NCBI GenBank assembly: GCA_028023455.1
Contig: JAQFVV010012497.1
Location: forward strand, 3,348,001-3,412,000
Direction: 5' to 3'
Origin: Epiperipatus broadwayi
Taxonomy: Eukaryota > Onychophora > Udeonychophora > Euonychophora > Peripatidae
Length of the DNA stretch: 64,000 bases
Shown: one piece after another, positions 35,121 to 46,515 of the stretch
Numbering within the stretch: the first letter of the stretch is position 1
Layout of the letters: the number at the start of each line of letters is the position of its first letter
The notes under the pieces: model-generated
The model's database searches: none
What the model was told of the DNA's origin: nothing
Seen by the model: only the letters and a program-made list of their open reading frames with translations
Made by a program: the position numbers and the translations under genes

Positions 35121-35148
35121 GTTTCGACTGATTTGCAGTCTTCTTCAG
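35121..35148 (-). other. hammerhead-like core motif in a Penelope-type repeat
   Basis: The minus strand reads CTGAAGA, an extra A, the hairpin GACTG-CAAAT-CAGTC, then GAAAC. CUGANGA - stem II - GAAA is the hammerhead ribozyme core, and such ribozymes are known in Penelope-like elements. The one-base bulge between A9 and stem II and the lack of defined stems I and III make activity doubtful. Confidence 0.35.
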
Positions 35149-36010
35149 AGCAAGTCATTTTGATCTTATTATTGTACATTTTTATTCCTATATATTTATT
35201 TATTTTTTTGATTATATATTTTTTATTTTCATCATCATTTATTTTGTTTTCTAACAACTATATATTATCTTTATTATTTTTTTGTTCATTTATCATTAAA
35301 TTCATTTTTTTTTTTTTTGGCTCTTCTGAAGTTCAACAATAATTTTTGGCACTATATATAAATAGTGGTATAATAATTGAAATTCTTGTATAAATAAAAA
35401 ATATATATAATTAATAATATAATTTCTACAGTATATATTATAGAACCAAAAATTATTGCTCAAATTTAGAAGAGTATGAAAAACAAATGATATAATATTA
35501 AATGAATTAAAAAATAATAATTACCTAATAAAAATTATAAAAGATAATATAAAGTTAATATAATGTAAAACAAATGATAATGAAAATAAAAATATATATA
35601 ATTGAAAAAGTTAAATGTACAGGGATAAAACTTACAATAATAGCATTGCAAAAAATATAAATAAAATTATTAATAAGTTAAATAGAAAATTTAATAATAT
35701 AATAAGTTTTAAAGTAGTAAATAAAAAAAGGAAAAATATTGAAAACTTTATAAATTGTGTATATGAGATTAAATAAAAAACAATATCAGATTAATAATTT
35801 AAAAAGTAAGGTAATTATAATGTAATCGGGCTTGGCCACTTGATGGCGTTGTTGGCAGTCAAAAACAATACAATACAATGTTCGGGGCCGCATTATATTT
35901 TTAAATCGAATCGCTGTTTTCTTTTTTGGTTATTAATTTATTGATTGCTATAACTTTTTTTTCATGCCTTTTTATTAAAAAAGTTGTTTAATTTTAATTT
36001 TGTATTTAGT

Positions 36011-36303
36011 AAACGACAATCTTTTTTTTTATTTTTAAATCGCTGTTTTTGGACAAAGCTGCTACTCTGCGATGTCTATTTAGCGATGTCTTTCGCTTAA
36101 TTATTGGTAAACGACAACCTTTTTTTTTATTTTTAAATCACTGTTTTTGGACAAAGCTGCTACTCTGCGATGTCTATTTAGCGATGTCTTTGCTTAATTA
36201 TTGGTAAACGACAATCTTTTTTTTATTTTTAAATCGCTGTTTTTGGACAAAGCTGCTACTCTGCGATATCTATTTAGCGATGTCTTTCGCTTAATTATTG
36301 CTT
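36011..36303 (+). repeat. three tandem units of 96-98 bp
   Basis: Each unit runs AAACGACAA.CTTTTTTTTT ... AAATCGCTGTTTTTGGACAA ... GCTGCTACTCTGCGATGTCT ... TTAGCGATGTCTTTCGCTTA. Differences are few point changes (for example AATCACTG in unit 2, GCGATATC in unit 3), so the array is young. Confidence 0.9.
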
Positions 36304-36324
36304 TCTACATAACAAAACAACTGT

Positions 36325-36381
36325 GTAGGGTTAGGTTTAGGGTTAGTTTTAGGGTTAGTTTAGGGTTAGGTTTAGGATTAG
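36325..36381 (+). repeat. interstitial telomere-like (TTAGGG)-type array
   Basis: GTAGGGTTAGGTTTAGGGTT and similar phrases fill 57 bp, as a mix of TTAGGG, TTTAGGG and TTAG units. It lies inside the TIR element, directly after the triple repeat. It could be a degenerate telomere-type repeat or a simple repeat that arose inside the element. Confidence 0.8.
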
Positions 36382-37737
36382 TGTTCTGTTGTTTGTAGTG
36401 CTAAAATAAAAGATATCAAAATTGTAACCATAGTCGGACAAAAGAAAGAAACTCAAACTTTTTAAACAACAACAAACACATATAAATGTCTTATTTACTT
36501 ATTAAACATTTTATAATATGTGCTTTCTATGAAATTTATAAAAAATCGTGTATATTTTTATTGGACAACAGAAATACTCAGCTTCTGTTGTCGGCAACTG
36601 GGGAAAAAGTTGATCGCCATCTATTTTATCAACTACGTGGTATTTCACATGAAAATGAGATTTCACACACGATAACGGCCGAATTCTTTTTTACCTACCC
36701 TTGGCAAGCTTTTACACCTTACACATTCTCTAAACAAGGGTGTGACCATTTAGAAAATTACTATAAATTCATGTTTATTAAATAAATTATAAATACAAAT
36801 ATTGTGTAACGTATATTGTAAAAATTTGACTAATCCAACTAAACACACATATATATCAAACTGTAAACGAAAGATAAGTGTGTTAATTCACAATAACTGT
36901 CGCGAAGCAGAAATAGGCCGTATTATTTCTGCGTTACACATCATAAATGGCCTTATAATGGCTAAGACAAACATAGATGTTTTCTATAGCCGTAAATCAG
37001 GCCTTGTAAACGGCATTTGTTAGGTGTTTTGGCGAGCCAGAATGCCATCAAGTGGCCAAGTCCCATTACGTTATAAGTATCAAAAGTAATTACATAAGCA
37101 AAATGAAAAATTCAATTAATACAAAATTAAGACAACAAAAATAGTATAAAAGATCATTTGTTTACAAGCATTCAATAGAAATATAACATATATTTTGAAA
37201 AAGTTTGTATAAAAATGATTTACTATCACTAATAATAAAAGAGATAGAAAAATTGAAGCTGTATTAATTTCAAAAAAATTAAATAAGAGAAAGTAATAGT
37301 TACAAAATATAAACATTAAGAGTGGAAATTATCTAGACTAGAAGTATTTTTAAATTTAAAATTTTGCCAGTTGATGAAGTTTGCAGATTTAAGTAGGTAA
37401 ATTTAAATTTTAAAGGGTTTGATTGAGGGTTTAATTGAATAGTTTAATTTAATTAATAATTAAAAACATATATATAAAAATATAAAGCTAAAAATTAATA
37501 TAAATTTTATGTAAAAGTATTGAAAAATTAAAAAATAATATAAATATTAAATAAAACAAGATGAATATTTGTAGAAATATAATTAAAATATGAATCATGT
37601 GTATTTAAGTATTTGTAGCTCTGAATAAAACTGCTGGGTTGTCAAAATTATATGTAAATAGAATTATTTGAAGAAAATATATGTTTGCATTGTATATAAA
37701 AGAAAGATGATATTAATTATAATTATTTAGTTAATGT

Positions 37738-37815
37738 CCTGCCTGGTTTGGCACAATGGTGGAACATCCGACTTGGGTTTGGGAAGTCCTAGGATAGATT
37801 CTTGCACTCACAGTT
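37738..37815 (+). repeat. tRNA-derived SINE-like relic
   Basis: TTTGGCACAATGGTGGAACA contains a good A box (TGGCACAATGG). About 40 nt on, AGGATAGATTCTTGCACTC stands in the place of a B box. No cloverleaf can be formed. The open frame over it (37734-37931) is incidental. Confidence 0.45.
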
Positions 37816-37931
37816 CTGGTGTTCAAACTTTTTATGAACTCCTGAGCAATAAAGCCATTATCTTTTTATATGTGTGTGTTAATAATCAATGCATAGAGAA
37901 TAAAAAAGAAGAAAGAATAATATTATGGTAA

Positions 37932-38514
37932 AAGTAATATATGTTTATTCAACATTTTCTGTTATTAATGTATTTAATTATAATAATATTAAAGCACTAC
38001 TGAAGTATTTTAACGTAATGTTGAAGGGTGTTCTCTATAGAGCAGTTTGAATTATGATATTTAAATCTTTATAACAAACCTCTGAAATTATAAATTATGA
38101 AAATTAAGGCTCTTTGGATGACTTTCTAGATCTGTCCATCATATATACATAGATGATTTTTACTTGCTTTATTTTCAAGTATGAAGACATTAGGTCTAAA
38201 AATCATTTCCCTGTAGTTTTTTATAGTTTTAATTTAAAAATTTTGCTGCTAATACAGATTTAAAATTTTATTTCAAAATTGTTCTGTAAAATGTTTTTCA
38301 ATTATTACTTTATAATATTTCCATGGTACTTTAATACGCATACACACACCCATATATATATATATATGTGTGTAGGTAAAATAAAGCAACTTAAAATAAT
38401 TTACTGCAGAACAAAGACTTTTTCAACAGCCTACCCTCCTCCCCCCAAACAGCATTAATTTGTTTTGTTTGCCTGAAGGTTTACATGGATACTACTTTAT
38501 TTTCATCTAAAGTC
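37932..38514. other. hexokinase intron: nothing recognised
   Basis: AT-rich sequence with a CA/TATG microsatellite at 38340-38375 and a C-rich patch near 38435. No gene recognised. Confidence 0.4.
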
Positions 38515-39300
38515 TGGCTTTTCTATGTTGATAATATGTTTATTGTATGCTGACATGGTGAAGCATGGTTACTGATATTCTGGACTAACATCAACAACAT
38601 AACAATTTCAATTAAATTCAAAATGGAATCAGAACAAAAATTGGCATTCTTAGATGTTTTTGTGACAAGACTCTCATATGACAAAATCATAACAGTTTAT
38701 AAACATTCATTTCACACTGGTAAATACTTAACATATACATTCAATCACACCAGAGGCCCAAAACATGGAATTAAACTATCACTATGGAACAGAGCAAAGG
38801 AAGTTTGTTCAGAAATGAGTGATTTGGAAAAATAAAAGATCTACATAGAACAAACTCTCATGAAGAATGGCTATCCATCAGCTGTTATCAAGAAAATCTA
38901 CCAAAATGAAAAACAATTATTGATACTGTAGTGTATCCATACATTCCAGGAATAGCAGATAAATTAAAGAAAACTTGCAAATAATGTAACATTGAAACAG
39001 CTTTCCAAAGGCATACCACTCTTTGAAGAATTCTAACATATACAAAGCCAAACTTGAAGTGCTGAAAAACAAAAACTTCTTCTATGAAATACCATGTGAA
39101 TGTGGAAATATTTTGATAAGACCAGTCACCCTATTGAAAAGCAATTAAAAGAACACAAACTAATGATTAAAAAGAAAAACAGATAGAAAGGAAAAGGTGC
39201 AAAGAAGAAAATTCAAAGAAGCTGCTCATATGATAGTGGCTAATAATCCTGTAAGCGACCCAGTGTGGCACTACATAATGTCTGGAAGTCTCTAATTTCC
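38515..39300 (+). pseudogene. Penelope-like retroelement, RT end plus GIY-YIG region
   Basis: Frames on the + strand give FYVDNMFIVC, then FKMESEQKLAFLDVFVTRL, HSFHTGKYLTYTFNHT, NRAKEVCSEM, YIPGIADK and YEIPCECGNILI. This is the Penelope-like order: RT catalytic box YVDD (here YVDN, so a catalytic aspartate is lost), the FLDV block, the HTGRYLNFNSNHP block, and the start of the GIY-YIG nuclease with CxC. The longest open piece is 38623-38835. Stops, frameshifts and the lost aspartate make it non-functional. It lies about 0.5 kb before the second hexokinase exon. Confidence 0.85.
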
Positions 39301-39392
39301 TTGCTTTTAGAAAAAAGCATTAAAAAAAGAGGAAAAGTGGAGGAATTGAGAGCAATATATGAAATTTCTACTGACTATTATATATCTTTGAC

Positions 39393-39500
39393 AGAATAGC
39401 TCTGTTGGTTAGAGATTGTCTTAAAATTCGATATTCAGGAATCTAAAGGTGTAAGTTTGACTCCTATGCTAGCATTGTCATTGGTCAGGCCAGCAATACC
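39393..39500 (+). repeat. tRNA-derived SINE relic
   Basis: ATAGCTCTGTTGGTTAGAG is a clear A-box region, and AGTTTGACTCC (39454-39464) matches the B-box consensus GGTTCGANTCC with few changes. The body continues with CATTGTCATTGGTCAGGCCA. The region between is too long and unpaired for a tRNA. Confidence 0.65.
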
Positions 39501-39773
39501 CAAAGAAGAGCAGTGAATAATAATACTTGCAATGTTGGGTAATCTACTAACTTGTGTGTTATTACTAATAGTTTTTTGTCTTTGGGAAAGTTTAAAATTT
39601 TCTAGACATTAAACATTTAAGGATAGATGATGGAATTCTGACATATTATTATATCTAAGCATTAATTTTTAATTTACACATTACATTTTAAATATCATTT
39701 CATTTATGCCTACAATAATTATTTATTTATTTATTTTAACTTTTTCATTGTTGTTTTTATAAAAAAATTTTAG

Positions 39774-39873
39774 GAGTGTAGAGTAGAAATAGTAGCCCTG
39801 GTGAATGATACGGTTGGAACGTTAATGGCTATTGCTCATAAAGATCCCAATTGCTTAATAGGAGTAATTGTAG
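39774..39873 (+). CDS. HK: hexokinase, internal exon (catalytic Asp)
   Basis: The 100-nt exon encodes ECRVEIVALVNDTVGTLMAI then AHKDPNCLIGVIV plus the first base of a glycine codon. NDTVGT contains the catalytic aspartate of hexokinases, the base that activates the sugar 6-hydroxyl. The acceptor is TTTTAG|GAG and the donor GTAG|GTAAGTG. It follows the previous exon in phase 0 and ends in phase 1. The split codon G|GT joins to the next exon to give [12 protein letters not shown], the nucleotide-binding loop. A Penelope relic and a SINE sit shortly upstream in the intron. Confidence 0.95.
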
Positions 39874-42800
39874 GTAAGTGTTTGTTATTTTTTTAATTAC
39901 TAAATTTAACAGTAACAAAATATAATCTGATTAATATGGAGTGAAATTATGAATATATATATAATAATAATCCAGAACTATTCTATATAAGTCAGCTTAA
40001 ATTAAGAATTTAAATCTTCATCATAACTGCTATAACAAGAAACTTCAGCTCTCATGACATCAGTCTGCTATTTTATCAAACTGTACATAGCACTACTATA
40101 ACTATACACACACACATAAAAAAAATAATCATGCATGACAATAACTAGAGAAAGAATACAAAGAATTATGCCAAATCACATATCAGTATCATAATCTGCT
40201 TAACTTCTAGTCATTTGTTTATAAATTTTTTAACAATGATTAGAAAATGACCATATTTGTCTAGTCATTGCTAAGCAATTACAAACAAATAATTTGTAAT
40301 TGAACTGGATGGGCAGCTATAATTTTATATATGTATAGATTTTTATCTAAAGGTCATTTTGAATTAAGATTTTATATCTAAATAATAATGAACTTCTCAA
40401 CAAATATATGTATATAATGCAGATGTCTGCTTTATTTACCATTGTGAAGAATTAATTAGACATATTTATGGAATGATTCATTTAATAAGTAAAGTACATT
40501 CAGATGAAATAAAAATTATTATAACTTCATTTTCAAGCATTGTTTGTAATAGTGATTTAGCATAGCTTATGAAACCAGTGTGGTGAAGTTTAGTTTTTTA
40601 AAATTTTATAAATTTTTTATTACCTAAAGTTAAAATCTTAATGCAAACTAATGTATAAGGAGTGCTTTTCACAATTTATTATTAAAGCTTTTATAATATT
40701 TTTATTACATATATTATAATTAATCACTTTAATTAGATAAGAGAGTTAAAATGAAATTATAATATTTCTTTCTTGCCTGAATGCACTTTATTTATTAAGC
40801 AATATATTCACCCTGTAGGATTAAAATTCTTCACACTTAAAAGGCATTCTGCTTTATATTTATCATTTTAGAATTTAATTAGAGGGGATTTGGTTGTTTG
40901 TATAGTTGTATAAGATGGAGTGAATGACTAAAGGGATCTTGAATGTCTGGATTCACTTCCCCTCTAATTACATCTAGCTTATGTATATATACTATACTTG
41001 TAAAATATAAAACATTTTAGAATTTATTTGTTTGGAATATAAATTAATTAATCTTCAATTTTTTTAAAATTACAAAGGAAGAGCTATTAAAGAATCATTA
41101 TAAATATAATTCATGCCTTAATATTAGCAGAAGAAAATTTATATTTATTTAAATAATAATATACAAAAAAAAAAATGTGAAAATTAATAATAGTCTTATA
41201 AAAGTTCAACAGAGGGCAGTGCTCCAGAAATACTAAAATAGATTTAATATTGATACAGGTATATAATAAGCCTGTATTTCAGTTATTACATTGTAGAGAT
41301 GTCTGCCCATCCAATGTATATGTATTAAATAGATTATGTCCTATACATGAGGGGTCAGATTGACTTTAGTAGATCAATATGGGTGTGACGAAAATCTCAG
41401 CCTCAGGGTGGCCTTTGAGCATTCCATCATCAGATTTTCAATTGGATAGACGGTTGAAAAATTGGAGTCTGGAGTGGATTGAAGCCTGTTCATTAAAGTA
41501 TGAAGAATGATTATCTTAATATATACCTGCGCACTTATTGCATATATGTGTGGAGATGATAATCTGGAACAACTGATAATTGCTGGTTTAGCATGAAATA
41601 CGTGTATTGGTGATTATTAATCTTTTTGACATATATGTAATCAAGGTTATCAATGTTATGAGATAGAGTGGAGAGTGATGTGAAAGTTTGTGCTCTTATA
41701 CCCTATATATTAAAATAGATTTAACTAAAATATATTTTTTCAATATGCTTGGAAAATTTTAATAGTAAAAATCTTTTAAACATGGTTAGTATTAATTTAT
41801 CTTTAAAAATAAAGTAATAAATAAAAAATTTAATACCAAATGTTGTAAAACTAAAGTTAAGAATAATAATAGATAATTGCATATTTATAATGTATAGGAA
41901 TTATAAATATGTCCAGTGGCAATAAAAATCTGATTTTGATATTGTTACTATTTTAATTGTTTATTCAATTATAGGATGTAGATTTAATATTTCTAAAGAT
42001 CATTTGCGTATAAGAAATTGAAATGTAGAGATTTTGGAATAAAAACTGCACAAACAAAAAAGTTCAGTGTGTTTAATAACAGTTGCAAAATTATGCAAAC
42101 ACAAAAATAATATTGCTATACATACTAGCCACATGCCACATTAAAAGAAATTTTCAATTTGATTAGCTTAGCATTTTATTTTGAAAGTATGCTGATGATA
42201 TGTTATAAATACATAATGCATAAGACTGTACCATGCTAATAGCATTAAAAATATCTAATATATAAAATCCTTAATTATTCATAATGCTGTCTCACGTGAT
42301 ATTCAAGTTAAACATTTTTTTGTTAGAGGTCATATTTTTCAAGGAAAAAATTATTATTTGTACTGCCATTATAATTTTTTTACAAAACATTTTATTCAAA
42401 GGAAATAATTCCTTTCTTACATTTAAGAGTCTTAATTTGATTACGAGCATTTTATTCAATGCAAATAATTCCGCAAATGGTATTTTACAAAAGAAATATG
42501 GAATAAAACTTTTTGAAGGAAAAAACACTTGGAAAAAAAATATGTACATGTGCTTTAACTATTTTACAGAACTGAATAAGTATAGTATTTAAATCATGAA
42601 CAAAATATGATTGCAGTACATAATTTTATGTTTGAAATGTGATATTTAGTGAGAGGAAAATAAATACTATAGTTCCATATTTACATTTAGTTTTGATTAG
42701 CATATAATTACAAAAACGAGAGCTTGAAAGGTCATTGTTTGCATAATACTTACATTTTGTAACATTTTTGAAAAAAAAAAAAAATTGTTAAAGCAACCTT

Positions 42801-44992
42801 TTCATAATTTTTTTTTTCAGAAATGTTAAAAAAAAAAGAAAGTATTACAAAAACAATTGTCTTTACGTAGTCCAGGTACATGTCTGGGATTTTAATAATA
42901 ATTGAAAAGAAATATCAATAATAATAAACTTTATGATGAAAATAAACAAAAATTATGTTTATACGTTTAAGTAGTTATGTTTGAAATATAAATAAAATAT
43001 TTTGTTTGTAAATGACTACAAAAATGTTACATTTGTTTTGTTTTCATAAATCAAAATTATTGTTTTTAAAAAAAACCTATTAAAGCTAAGTTCTGAATGA
43101 ATGCTAAATTCAGAAAAAAGAGAGGGATTTTTTTCTCTCTTTAATGTTAATTTCTATTTTTATTCCCAGACAAAAAAAAATACAATATTTTTGATTGCAC
43201 AGGAAATGCAATACGACAAGTTAAAGCATCATAGAACCTGACTTTTTCAACATCCTTTAAAATGATTTCTAGAAGAATTATAGATCAGATCAACAGAATT
43301 AGAATCCTTATAAGTCTCAATTAATTTACAAAAACAACTGTATAATTCTTCACATCGTGGATATCTACTTAATCGTTTGGTGTAAATTTAATCAAGGAAG
43401 CTTTCTGAAAATGATGAAAATAACCTTTATTAACTTACTATTAGTTTGTGAATTAATGTAATTATGGCTATTCAAAAAGAAAAGTTGTGTTCTTATTTTT
43501 TTTTTCTTTAAAATTTTGTTAGATTTAAAAATTATTATATGGTCATTTATTTGTTTTTCAAAATGATTTTTTTGTAAATATATATATATATTGTACTAAA
43601 GAGATCAGCAAAAATAATTTTGGCAGTTAAGATTTATTTATGCATATTCTTGTATTTATTTTGTTATTAAATGCTGATCATTATTTTAGCAGAAATATTA
43701 AAAATTATACAGTTAATTGTGTGGATGCATTGTTAAATTTTCTTAGATATATCTTTATAATATCTAAGTTGAGAAGTGGAGTTTTAAAATTAAAATGGAG
43801 AAAAAAAATAATATTGAATTATTTATGCAAATCTAAAATTATTATAAGAGTTACAACAGCATGCAATGCATATTACTAACACTTCTTCATTAATCTACCT
43901 GTTGAATGAATACATGTATGCACATGAAGAGAGACTTGCAGTTATTGTTAATACTATGTGTTGTTTGAAATTCATTTTAGATTATATAATAAAATCCTTT
44001 CCAACTTACATATACCATTGTATTAATTAATTTATTGTTTTAATCTTGCATCAATAGTTTGATTCAGTCCAAAAATAAACTTTCAGTTTATAAATTGAAA
44101 ATTATTAAATCATATAAATAAATTTTTATTTATTGTTTGTTGTTGTTTTTTACAATTTTTTATCAATTTCATTTGTATTTTAAATCTATATGTTCATGAA
44201 AAAAATGTAGTGTGTATATGAGTCTGTTGAGCTCTATATAAATTCATATTTTATATTATTGAATGTCTCATATTCTTTGTATAAATACCTTTTATTGTTT
44301 ATCTGAGGAAGGAAATTTATATGCCATGTAAAATCAAATTAGTTTCAGACTCATTTGTTGTGATAAACTATCTTAGCCAACTGGCTTATAAATTTTGCAT
44401 ATCCAAAGTTAATAGGAAGGTATCATATTCAGATCTGTGACAATATCTTGGGAGAAAAAGATAAATTATGTGGTTATGCGTTGCTAGAGTAATTCATTAA
44501 TCATACTTGCTTGTTTGTGCCTGTATATAATCATCATTATCTAGAAAAATGTAAAATGCGTATAATTACTTTAAACAGATAAACAAACATGAAATAATAA
44601 TGTAGTAGGTAAGTGCATTTTTCAGATGATTTTGTTATTTAAGCTAAAGATCATAAAATAAAAATATTTGCAGGTCTATGTAGAATTATAATATTATTAA
44701 TTCATTTCTCTTATAAATATCTTGTTCAGGTACTTTGATTACCTGTTATGCGAATTTGATTTAAATACTTGTTTTGATTCCATTATATGTATATATATTC
44801 TCACTGAATAATAAGAAAAACATAATGATTTTAAAATAAATAACCATCAAATGAAATATATATATATTTAACACAACTATTGATATGAGATTTAATTCCT
44901 TATATGTAAGAGCAGTGTAAAAACTCAGATGTCACAGCAAAAAGTGATGAGATTTATATATGTTGGAATTAATGAGAGAATGAAAAAATATA
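39874..44992. other. hexokinase intron: mostly unrecognised
   Basis: AT-rich sequence with TA and CA runs. Patches at 40260-40330 and 41200-41500 have more G+C and share an inverted TGGATGGGCAG phrase, but no element could be closed. The overlapping two-strand ORFs at 42284-42592 come from an A/T-symmetric stretch with a repeated CATTTTATTCAA..AAATAATTCC phrase and look like chance. A short hairpin (AGAGAGGGATTTTTTTCTCTCT) occurs at about 43118. Confidence 0.4.
40876..40980. repeat. 105-bp mini element with 13-14-bp inverted ends
   Basis: TAATTAGAGGGGA opens and TTCCCCTCTAATTA closes the segment. Inside, AGAGGGG and CCCCTCT could pair like an acceptor stem, and GGATTCACTTCCC is faintly B-box-like. 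It may be a tiny MITE or a very decayed tRNA-like relic. Confidence 0.45.
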
Positions 44993-46290
44993 TACACCTG
45001 GGTCTCGTTTTATGCGGTAGATAGGTTCCTCAGAAAACACGCACAAAAGAAATCACACAAAATAGACTTAACTTACCTTGAAAAATGGGGGATACGTACT
45101 ATAATTTTCCAAAAATCACATAAAAGCAAAGCAACAACGTAAAATTTCTTAAAAATTTGCATAAAAAAAAAATAAGAAAATAAAATATGACTAATAAAAA
45201 ATTTCAAATTTGAAAAAAATTGATACAAGACAAACTTTTTTTACTTTTTTTATTAACTAACAGTATTTTATTCAAAACAATATATTTTTATGCGTAATTT
45301 ACATTTTTTTCATATATGTACGGTATTTTAATCATTATCGCTATTTGAGACATCAGATTCGTCGTGATGTGATGTAGCTTCTTAAACGAAGTCAAGAGGA
45401 AATACAACTAAAACGTTTTCCAATCACTTGATCCTTTCCATTTCGCTAAGCAATCTAAAATTGAAATGTTTGTTTTCAATGAAATTCATTTTCTTGGGTG
45501 TTTTTTCCTCTCCATTAGAATAAACTAAAAGTTTAAAATAAAAATAAGAACTTAGACTTACGATAATAAAAAGATACCGACTCACCACTGTTGGGCAAAA
45601 TTTAATTAAAACTAACAATTAAAAATTAAATTCTTATTTTTGTCTTTAATTTTTTACTTTTCAATTCCGTTTAAAAATCAAATTTATCGTTTCAAATCAC
45701 ATTAATTTCAGATCACGTTACATAATTTTTAAATTGTTAATTAGAATTAAACATCAGATTTTAATTGTCAAATTTAATTGTGCCCACCACTGTTACTCAC
45801 CTTTTAAAAATAAACTTGCGGACACTAAATGATTAATTGATTATGTACTCTTTTTATAAAAAGCAAAAATAGAATGTGATTTAAAATGCAAAAACAATAT
45901 ACATAGTATAGGCATCTATAACGTTTGAACAGATTTACATTATAATCTTGTAAAATTTAATGTGTGTATATAAAATGGGGAAATCCTGATTTTAAGTGAA
46001 TTATGAACTTCTTTATTGCATAAAATCTATTACAGTACTATTATAAAGCACTGAAAATATTGAAATTATTAGAAGTCGAACTCCAATAATGCGCTATTAC
46101 TTTAAATATGACGCGAGTGCATGAAATTTATAATATTTAAAGTAATAGCGCATTATCGGAGCTCGATTTCTGATCTAATAATTTTTATCGCATAAAAGAA
46201 AACCGCATACAAAGATATTAAGAAGAAACATGAATCGCATCACTTCAAAATTGCATTAAATAAATCCGCATAAAATGAGACCCAGGTGTA
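44993..46290. mobile_element. pogo/Tigger-like non-autonomous DNA transposon, copy 2
   Basis: TACACCTGGGTCTCGTTTTA at the left and TAAAATGAGACCCAGGTGTA at the right, both at TA sites, repeat the termini of 7805-8772. The copy is 330 bp longer than copy 1. The surplus includes a separate foldback at 46065-46183. The ORF at 45424-45618 (minus) shows no transposase motif. Confidence 0.85.
46065..46183. mobile_element. nested hairpin with ~45-bp arms
   Basis: The left arm carries AGTCGAACTCCAATAATGCG and CTATTACTTTAAATAT. The right arm carries their inverse, ATATTTAAAGTAATAGCG and CATTATCGGAGCTCGATTTC. The loop is about 20 nt and contains GACGCGAGTGC. It is absent from the other pogo-like copy by eye, so it may be a later insertion or a lineage-specific part of the element. 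Confidence 0.7.
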
Positions 46291-46319
46291 TATGGATAAA
46301 AGGCAGATAGATATTGACA

Positions 46320-46515
46320 TTATTAAAACAATTAAGAAGTTAAAATAGAACAAGACTGGATATATTGTAAAAAAAAGAAGAAGAATTGAGAATGAATGAA
46401 ATTTTAGTTGGATCACAAGTGGTTGTAAGAGATGACAAGTAAGTTATATAGATGAGATAAGAAAATTTGCTGGAGTGATGAAATTTGTTTTTCATTTGGA
46501 AAGTATTTTGTAGTG
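46320..46515 (+). pseudogene. RTE LINE tail relic
   Basis: TATTAAAACAATTAAGAAGTT ... TTAGTTGGATCACAAGTGG ... GATGAGATAAGAAAATTTGC and TGGAGTGATGA follow the order of the RTE tail at 12375-12545 (AAAATTAAAAGGTTTGGAG ... TTAACTGGATTCCAAGAG ... GATGGGATAAGCAAGTGTGC). Identity is low and no frame survives. Confidence 0.5.

Larger units (their letters stand above)
35821..37070. mobile_element. 1250-bp TIR element with TTATAA target duplication
   Basis: The ends are inverted over about 38 bp around GTAAT.GGG.CTTGGCCACTTGATGGC, and TTATAA is repeated on both sides (35815-35820, 37071-37076). The left arm of the enclosing palindrome lacks the element, which supports mobility. Inside, in order: a CG-containing left end, a triple 97-bp tandem repeat, a TTAGGG-like array, then about 650 bp with unrecognised ORFs of 99 and 73 codons in different frames (36486-36785, 36802-37023). 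No known transposase motif was seen. The superfamily is unclear. Confidence 0.85.
34388..37645. mobile_element. large old palindrome, Penelope-terminal-repeat-like
   Basis: The left arm (about 34388-35340) and right arm (about 35440-37645) are inverted, diverged copies centred near 35398. Examples: TGAAGTTCAACAATAATTTT against AAAATTATTGCTCAAATTTA; AATTTTCTATTAAATTTA near 34967 against 35685; TTAATTGAATTTTTCACTTC near 34795 against 37105; and CATGATTCATATTTTAATTA near 34489 against 37575. The right arm is longer because it holds the 35821-37070 element. Both arms end in CTCTGAA.AA.ACTGC-type motifs like those near Penelope-like terminal repeats. Confidence 0.7.

Noticed and set aside
36011-36303. 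Short CRISPR-like array
   Set aside because: Three directly adjacent 97-bp units without unique spacers, in a eukaryotic TIR element. It is a simple tandem repeat.
36486-37023. Two ORFs (99 and 73 codons) as genes of the TIR element
   Set aside because: They lie in different frames, with no recognisable transposase motif, and are not much longer than chance allows. Kept only as a remark on the element.
40296-41320. Element bounded by inverted TGGATGGGCAG phrases
   Set aside because: Only about 11 bp pair, with no matching flanks or target duplication. Too weak to call.
42284-42592. Overlapping ORFs on both strands (102 and 85 codons)
   Set aside because: Low-complexity F/I/K/N-rich translations over an A/T-symmetric region with an internal repeated phrase. 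No motif on either strand.
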